DNA of 28,347 nucleotides from RGIG1934 sp964492545 (lineage in GTDB: Bacteria > Bacillota > Clostridia > Lachnospirales > Lachnospiraceae), in assembly GCA_964492545.1 (NCBI GenBank), contig CAZBKO010000020.1, positions 1 to 28,347 of the forward strand, written 5' to 3'. Of the stretch, positions 23,698-28,347 are shown in pieces (position 1 is the first letter of the stretch; each line of letters begins with the position of its first letter). A model generated the notes under the pieces. That model had not been told where the DNA came from. It saw only the letters and a program-made list of their open reading frames with translations, and made no database searches. Position numbers and translations under genes: made by a program.

Positions 23698-24703
23698 AAT
23701 CATCTCCGTACATTCCACCATACTTTATTCCACTGGCAAGCCCGCCAAACTTATAATAGCCTAACTCACTGACCGTAACAAGCTGATATCCCTGCTTAAC
23801 AAGCTTCTGGATAATAACCTCAGCTGCATCAGCTGATTCATCATATGAATCATGCATAAGTATCACTGAACCATCTTTAACCTGATTCATTACATTTTTA
23901 ATAGTCTGCTTAGCATTTCTTGTCTCCCAATCCTCTGTATCAATTGACCATAGAATTATGGGATATTTTATTTCCTGAAGAATCTCATCATTAACCGAAC
24001 CATATGGTGGTCTAATAACAACTCTCTTCTGACCGGTAATCTTTCTGATTGCCTTCTCTGTATTCTTAATTTCTCCAGCGACCTGATCACTATCAATAGT
24101 CGTAAGTTCAACATGACTATATGTATGATTGCCAATTTCACATCCAAGATTGTATTCTCTTTTTATCAAATCAGCATTATCAGCCACCTTGTAACCAACA
24201 ACAAAAAATGTTGCCCTGGCATTATATTTCTCAAGTGCATCCAGTATTCTGGTTGTACTGCTCTTATTAGGTCCATCATCAAATGTCAACGCAACCATTG
24301 GCTTGTTAGGATCGATATCATCATATACACGTGCACCCTCATTAGTTCTTAGAGAATGTCCATCATGCCCATATGCTGTTTCTTTCTCGACATTGATTGT
24401 TCCCGGTTCAGTTGTCTCTGTTTCTGAGCTGGTCGTTGTCTGTTGTTCACTGTTAATCTTCCCTGTGGTATCTTCCTCAGTATCCTCTATTGTAGTGTCG
24501 TCAGAAGACTGCTCCTTATTAGATAAACTGGCTGTCAGTCTTTCATTTTCATAACTTCCCGCCTGTGCTCTCTGCCTTGAATCATCTTCTTTATCAATAT
24601 ATGTAATCAGAGTAACTAATGATAGTGTAATAACCATAAAAATGGAAAACCATTTGACTAGTTTTTTCTTATCCATACACTCACATTCCATTCTATTATT
24701 CAA
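23696..24703 (-). CDS. Membrane-anchored polysaccharide deacetylase (NodB domain)
   Basis: A 335-residue extracellular carbohydrate esterase (family 4). Residues about 14-35 form a signal-anchor helix, and a Ser/Thr/Glu-rich linker (about 50-108) follows. The NodB domain spans about 134-325: TFDDGP 140-145 (metal Asp), HTYSH 193-197 (metal His pair), RPPYG 231-235, DTEDW 255-259 and LMHD 282-285 (catalytic His). It likely removes acetyl groups from peptidoglycan or another wall sugar polymer. I take the TTG at 24703 because GGAGG lies five bases before it; ATG at 24691 or 24676 would lack this. That GGAGG sits in a hairpin arm. Confidence 0.92.
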   Translation of the reverse strand: MNNRMECECMDKKKLVKWFSIFMVITLSLVTLITYIDKEDDSRQRAQAGSYENERLTASLSNKEQSSDDTTIEDTEEDTTGKINSEQQTTTSSETETTEPGTINVEKETAYGHDGHSLRTNEGARVYDDIDPNKPMVALTFDDGPNKSSTTRILDALEKYNARATFFVVGYKVADNADLIKREYNLGCEIGNHTYSHVELTTIDSDQVAGEIKNTEKAIRKITGQKRVVIRPPYGSVNDEILQEIKYPIILWSIDTEDWETRNAKQTIKNVMNQVKDGSVILMHDSYDESADAAEVIIQKLVKQGYQLVTVSELGYYKFGGLASGIKYGGMYGDD

Positions 24704-24705
24704 GT

Positions 24706-24732
24706 AAGCCTCCGCAATCAGCCTGAGGCCTT
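24706..24732 (-). promoter_or_regulatory. Hairpin after rnpB that covers the deacetylase ribosome site
   Basis: GCCTC (24708-24712) pairs with GAGGC (24725-24729); two outer A-T pairs form if one C is bulged, around a 12-base loop. On the minus strand the 3' arm contains the GGAGG used by the deacetylase gene. T-richness afterwards is weak (TTACTT), so it is a doubtful terminator but a plausible translation block on read-through RNA. Confidence 0.45.
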
Positions 24733-24762
24733 TATCAATCTCTTATGCTTCTATTAATTTGA

Positions 24763-25112
24763 TTCTGAGTAGAACGATAAGCCGGGTTATGTCGTGAATA
24801 ATCATCTATCTAATCCTGCTGTTACCAACAGGCTTAAGCAACCAACCCGAAAGCTAAACGGGCCGTCTAAACGCTTTCTGTTCGGTCTTGCTTCGAATGG
24901 GGTTTACATATGCCCTGAATGTTACCATTCAGGCGGTAGTCTCTTACACTGCCTTTCCACCCTGGCCAGCTTACGCTGGTGGTATATTTCTGTTGCACTA
25001 GCCTTGGAGTCGCCTCCACCGGACGTTATCCGGCATCCTGCCCTGTGAAGCCCGGACTTTCCTCACCTGCACCCTCTCGGTAATGCAGCCGCGATCATTT
25101 GTCCTACTCAGA
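24763..25112 (-). ncRNA. rnpB: RNase P RNA
   Basis: The catalytic RNA that matures tRNA 5' ends. On the minus strand it contains the hallmark GAGGAAAGTCCGGGCTTC (25047-25064), then AGAGACTACCGCC, CAAGACCGAACAG and GACATAACCCGGCTTA near the 3' end, all conserved in bacterial RNase P RNA and in the right order. Ends are set by helix P1: TCTGAGTAGGAC at the 5' end pairs with GTTCTACTCAGA at the 3' end with one G-U pair. Length is about 350 bases, normal for the class. It follows the kinase-like gene and probably has its own promoter. Confidence 0.97.
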
Positions 25113-25119
25113 TATCTAC

Positions 25120-25125
25120 ACTATA
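25120..25125 (-). promoter_or_regulatory. Probable -10 box of rnpB
   Basis: Minus-strand TATAGT lies just upstream, at the distance needed to start at the P1 5' strand. A TTTACA (25149-25154) is present but 23 bases away, too far for normal spacing, so the -35 is unclear. Confidence 0.4.
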
Positions 25126-25161
25126 GACTAACATTAAAATGAGATTTTGTAAACACTTGAA

Positions 25162-26826
25162 TTATACATTAAAGCAACTTCCGCCAACAAATTCCCTTAC
25201 TAAAGAATTATGAGGAATGTTTTCACTGCTGATTCCAAGGAAATAATCAAGGAATTTTAGAAGTCTTTTTGCCTCAATATATTCTGGCGCATCCTTTGCA
25301 ATTCCAAATAATAATGGTTCTGCATATGTCTTTAGAGCTGATAGTTCATAAATCATTGCTGAGTTAAACATCACATCAGCTTCCTCCTGAAATGGGAATA
25401 TATAGCTTTCCTCACCATTTCTGACTGACTGCCATCTTGAAATAGTTTCAGCTGCTCCCGTTCCCCTTGTTCTTGCATCTCTAACCATTCTTCTGAGTAA
25501 TCTGCCATCTGTTGTTGGTATTCTGTTGTGCTCATCAATATTTAACTGTGTAAGTGCACTTATGTATATCTTAAACTTATTCTCCTTTGACAAAGAATAT
25601 GACAACTTATCATTAAGACAATGTATTCCCTCTATAACTAATATATCATCCTTGCCAAGTTTTAGTTTGTTCCCTTTATACTCTCTTTCACCTGTCTTAA
25701 AATTGTATGTTGGAAGCTCTACTTCCTCGCCATTTGCCAACTGTGTCATATGCTTGTTAAACAGTTCAACATCAAGTGCCTCAAGCACTTCGAAATTGTA
25801 GTTTCCAAATTCATCTCTCGGTGTATGCTTGCGGTCCACAAAATAGTCATCAACTGCAATTGGATGTGGTCTCAGTCCGTTTGCTTTTAGCTGTATTGAC
25901 AATCTGTATGAAAATGACGTCTTTCCTGATGAAGATGGTCCTGCAATCATAATGAATTTCTTATTCCCTGCATTCACAATCTGAGTTGCAATCTCGGCGA
26001 TTTTCTTTTCCTGAAGAGCCTCCTGAACAAGTATAATATCATTAATATTTCCTTTGGATATCTCCTGATTCAAATCACCAACTGTGTTAATCTCTGACAT
26101 CTGACACCATCTGCTTGATTCCTTAAGAACATTGAATAATTTCTGTTGTGGTTCAAATGGCGGTACCACCTCTGGTGCTTCCTTAACCGGAAGCTGTAAC
26201 ACAAAGCCTTCATCATATAAATACAGTTTAAAGTTCTTTATGTGCCCTGTGCTTGGAACCATATATCCGTAAAAATAATCTTCAAAGCCTTTTAGATTAT
26301 ATATGTTGACTCTCGATGCTCTCCTAAATTTGAACAGCTTCTCTTTGTCATACATTTTATGACGTTTAAATAATTCCCTTGCGCTATCTACATTCACTGA
26401 TCTTTTAAAAATAGGTGTATCCTCAAGAACAAGCTCCTTCATTCTTGCCTCTACAGCATCAAGGAGTGTTTCATTCAATTCTACATTTCCTTCAACTGTA
26501 CAATAATATCCCTTACTTACTGAATAATCTATTCTAACATTTTCTACATTCTTTGAGCCTGCGATATCATAAAATGCTTTGAGCATAAGAAGTGTTGCAC
26601 TTCTTCTATATGCCTCAATACCTGGGGTCTGAGCAGTTGTAATAAATGACACTTCACAATCAGAGGTTATCTTCTTGAATAATTCACAAAGCTTACCATC
26701 TCTAAATGCAAGAACAATGTCATGCTCATATTTATCTGCAAAATCCTTTGCTATTGTTGCGAGGCTGTCACCCTCATTGTATGTTCTTTCCTCATTACCA
26801 ATTTTAACTTTATATGTCTCTGCCAT
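25162..26826 (-). CDS. TGS-domain / uridine-kinase-like protein (ThrRS-like N terminus)
   Basis: A 554-residue protein with an unusual domain order known in Firmicutes: a TGS domain (1-65), a region like the threonyl-tRNA synthetase editing domain (about 66-210) and a C-terminal uridine kinase/phosphoribulokinase domain with Walker A GPSSSGKT at 296-303 and VIEGIHCLN further on. The editing HxxxH position reads RRSATLL, so the metal histidines look absent and editing activity is doubtful. Its physiological role is unknown; uridine phosphorylation is only a family guess. I start at 26826, where GGAG lies six bases upstream; a longer ATG at 26880 lacks support and would add a Cys/Pro-rich stretch. 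It follows trmK by 67 bases. Confidence 0.88.
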   Translation of the reverse strand: MAETYKVKIGNEERTYNEGDSLATIAKDFADKYEHDIVLAFRDGKLCELFKKITSDCEVSFITTAQTPGIEAYRRSATLLMLKAFYDIAGSKNVENVRIDYSVSKGYYCTVEGNVELNETLLDAVEARMKELVLEDTPIFKRSVNVDSARELFKRHKMYDKEKLFKFRRASRVNIYNLKGFEDYFYGYMVPSTGHIKNFKLYLYDEGFVLQLPVKEAPEVVPPFEPQQKLFNVLKESSRWCQMSEINTVGDLNQEISKGNINDIILVQEALQEKKIAEIATQIVNAGNKKFIMIAGPSSSGKTSFSYRLSIQLKANGLRPHPIAVDDYFVDRKHTPRDEFGNYNFEVLEALDVELFNKHMTQLANGEEVELPTYNFKTGEREYKGNKLKLGKDDILVIEGIHCLNDKLSYSLSKENKFKIYISALTQLNIDEHNRIPTTDGRLLRRMVRDARTRGTGAAETISRWQSVRNGEESYIFPFQEEADVMFNSAMIYELSALKTYAEPLLFGIAKDAPEYIEAKRLLKFLDYFLGISSENIPHNSLVREFVGGSCFNV

Positions 26827-26893
26827 AATATTCTCCATTCCGGAGCATTTTTGCGACGGGGCTGCAAAAAATCTGCACATATAATTTGCCTCA

Positions 26894-27586
26894 TCAATAC
26901 TCCTCTATAACCTTATCCATATCTGCTATTTTAATCTTAAGTTCTTCTATACGTCTTACACCGGCTTCAGACTTATTTTTCAATAATTCTGTTATTATAT
27001 TATTGTATTTCTTTTTTTCTTTTTGAATAAACTCAAATAATATTTTATCCTTTTTCTTAATCATTATGTATCCATATTCCAGCTCATGGGAGGCATATAC
27101 ATGCTCTTCCACACCTAAAACAGCTTTCATAATTGTATAGTATTTTCCCTCATCAATTACCATCTGCTCATCAATTATTATGTAGCCGCTTTGCAAAAGG
27201 AACTGTCTTACAAGATGTATTTCTGACTGTGGTGATAGCACTAGCTCTTTTATTCCCACCAGCTTATCTAAGCCATCTGTGAGTATTCTAATTGTAAGGG
27301 GACCTCCCATACCTGCAATCAGTATCGTGTCGCCCTCACCCTTTGAATACTTAGCCAAGCCATCTGATAATCTTGTCTCAATTAAGTTCGATAATCCATA
27401 TTCGTTTATGTGCTCCTCAGCCTTTTTGATTGGACCCTTGTTAATATCCATCGCAATTGCTGATGGAATCTGCTTATTCTGAACCAGATATATTGGAATA
27501 TATCCATGGTCTGTTCCTACATCTACAAGTCTGTTACCCGCTGTAACCATTTGTGATATAGCAAATAATCTCTTTGATAACTGCAT
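26894..27586 (-). CDS. trmK: tRNA (adenine(22)-N1)-methyltransferase
   Basis: A 230-residue SAM-dependent enzyme that methylates A22 in tRNAs. Rossmann motif I VDVGTDHGYIPIYL is at residues 21-34, AMDINKGPI near 45-53, and IAGMGGPLTIRIL near 90-102 is the diagnostic TrmK stretch. The C terminus is a Lys/Glu-rich coiled coil. It lies 27 bases after rpoD, the usual sigma-A-trmK arrangement of Firmicutes, but the Nif3-like gene that often follows is absent here. The ribosome site is weak (GAGAG). Confidence 0.93.
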   Translation of the reverse strand: MQLSKRLFAISQMVTAGNRLVDVGTDHGYIPIYLVQNKQIPSAIAMDINKGPIKKAEEHINEYGLSNLIETRLSDGLAKYSKGEGDTILIAGMGGPLTIRILTDGLDKLVGIKELVLSPQSEIHLVRQFLLQSGYIIIDEQMVIDEGKYYTIMKAVLGVEEHVYASHELEYGYIMIKKKDKILFEFIQKEKKKYNNIITELLKNKSEAGVRRIEELKIKIADMDKVIEEY

Positions 27587-27613
27587 AATTGTCTCTCATT
27601 TCGTGTTAATTCT

Positions 27614-28347
27614 TTATTCCTCGAGATAATCTCTTAGCTTTCTGCTTCTGCTTGGATGTCTCAATTTTCTAAGTGCCTTAGCCTCTATCTGTCTTATTCT
27701 CTCTCTTGTGACATTAAATTCCCTGCCTACCTCTTCAAGTGTTCTAGGTCTTCCATCAATAAGTCCAAAACGAAGCTTAAGTACCTTTTGTTCTCTCTCT
27801 GTAAGTGTGTTAATTACCTCTATAAGCTGTTCCTTGAGCAGCATATATGCTGCTGCCTCCGCAGGAACCGGCACATTATCATCCTGTATAAAATCTCCAA
27901 GGTGACTGTCTTCCTCCTCGCCAATTGGTGTTTCAAGACTTACTGGTTCTTGAGAAATCTTTATTATTTCTCTTACACGTTCTACAGGAAGATTCATTTT
28001 TTCAGCAATCTCATCAGCATTTGGTTCTCTTCCAAGTTCCTGAAGTAATTGTCTCTGTACCTTAATTAGCTTATTGATTGTTTCAACCATATGAACAGGG
28101 ATTCTAATTGTTCTTGCCTGATCAGCAATGGCTCTTGTAATTGCCTGTCTTATCCACCAGGTAGCGTATGTGCTAAACTTATACCCTTTAGTATAATCAA
28201 ACTTATCAACTGCTTTAATAAGTCCAAGATTTCCCTCCTGAATTAAATCAAGGAAAAGCATTCCTCTGCCGACATATTTTTTTGCAATACTAACTACTAA
28301 CCTTAAATTAGCTTCTGCAAGCTTGCTCTTTGCATCATCATCGCCAG
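27614..28347 (-). CDS. rpoD: Primary sigma factor RpoD/SigA (N-terminus beyond window)
   Basis: The housekeeping sigma factor; the frame stays open to the right window edge (GDDDAKSKLAEANLRLVVSIAKKYVGRG before the first internal Met), so regions 1.1-1.2 are missing. Visible are region 2 (LIQEGNLGLIKAVDKFDYTKG, then YATWWIRQAITRAI, which melts and reads the -10 box), region 3 (IPVHMVETINKL onward) and region 4 with the -35-reading helix-turn-helix (TLEEVGREFNVTRERIRQIEAKALRKLRHP). Region 4 conservation and the TrmK neighbour identify it as the primary sigma rather than an alternative one. Confidence 0.97.
   Translation of the reverse strand, partial: GDDDAKSKLAEANLRLVVSIAKKYVGRGMLFLDLIQEGNLGLIKAVDKFDYTKGYKFSTYATWWIRQAITRAIADQARTIRIPVHMVETINKLIKVQRQLLQELGREPNADEIAEKMNLPVERVREIIKISQEPVSLETPIGEEEDSHLGDFIQDDNVPVPAEAAAYMLLKEQLIEVINTLTEREQKVLKLRFGLIDGRPRTLEEVGREFNVTRERIRQIEAKALRKLRHPSRSRKLRDYLEE

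Noticed and set aside
26848..26870. Small stem (TTTTTGC / GCAAAAA) before the TGS-kinase gene
   Set aside because: Mostly A-T pairs inside a 67-base gap; too weak to call a terminator.
1..28347. CRISPR array, insertion sequence, prophage or tRNA gene
   Set aside because: No regularly spaced repeats, transposase or integrase motifs, or tRNA cloverleaf were seen on either strand.

Overview
The window is a dense, AT-rich stretch of bacterial chromosome from a Gram-positive Clostridia member, most likely Lachnospiraceae. The main grounds are a SCIFF peptide with its radical-SAM maturase (a Clostridia hallmark), a fused SecDF, a YkpA-type ABC-F protein, an rpoD-trmK pair, RNase P RNA of bacterial type, and strong Shine-Dalgarno sequences with GTG and TTG starts. 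I see no insertion sequence, prophage, CRISPR array or tRNA.

Layout. 1-1713 (+): the C-terminal part of an ABC-F ATPase, then a PHP phosphoesterase overlapping it by one base. 1732-10800 (-): a long one-directional block read as TIGR04086-like membrane protein > scfA (SCIFF, 46 aa) > scfB > secDF > polar amino-acid ABC importer (binding protein, permease, ATPase) > recJ > apt. This resembles the conserved Clostridia scf-sec-recJ-apt neighbourhood, with an importer inserted between secDF and recJ and no relA after apt. 10913-12190 (+): a CorC/HlyC-type CBS membrane protein. 12245-14445: an AraC-family regulator divergent from an MFS transporter, probably a regulator/target pair. 14545-15783 (-): a histidyl-tRNA synthetase of the class carrying the archaeal/eukaryotic-like RYDLT motif, with its own promoter.

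15862-22087 (-) is the most interesting part: eight tightly packed or overlapping genes that look like a stripped-down Tad-type (type IV pilus-like) machine. They are two CpaE/TadZ-like proteins with decayed or absent P-loops, a CpaF/TadA secretion ATPase, a TadB-TadC-like platform apparently fused into one 536-residue protein, and four small proteins each with an N-terminal membrane anchor. One of these, 51 aa, is easy to miss. No prepilin peptidase, classical Flp pilin or outer-membrane component is present. A good promoter precedes the operon, and its leader carries a perfect 8-3-8 inverted repeat with an adjoining direct repeat.

22283-23628 (+): pyrB-pyrI, the catalytic and regulatory chains of aspartate carbamoyltransferase. 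23696-28347 (-): rpoD (partial) > trmK > TGS-domain/uridine-kinase-like protein, then rnpB from its own promoter, then a membrane-anchored polysaccharide deacetylase whose ribosome binding site lies in a hairpin just after rnpB.

Convergent gene pairs are separated by compact bidirectional hairpin terminators. All functional calls are from motifs and remembered family features; no database search was run.
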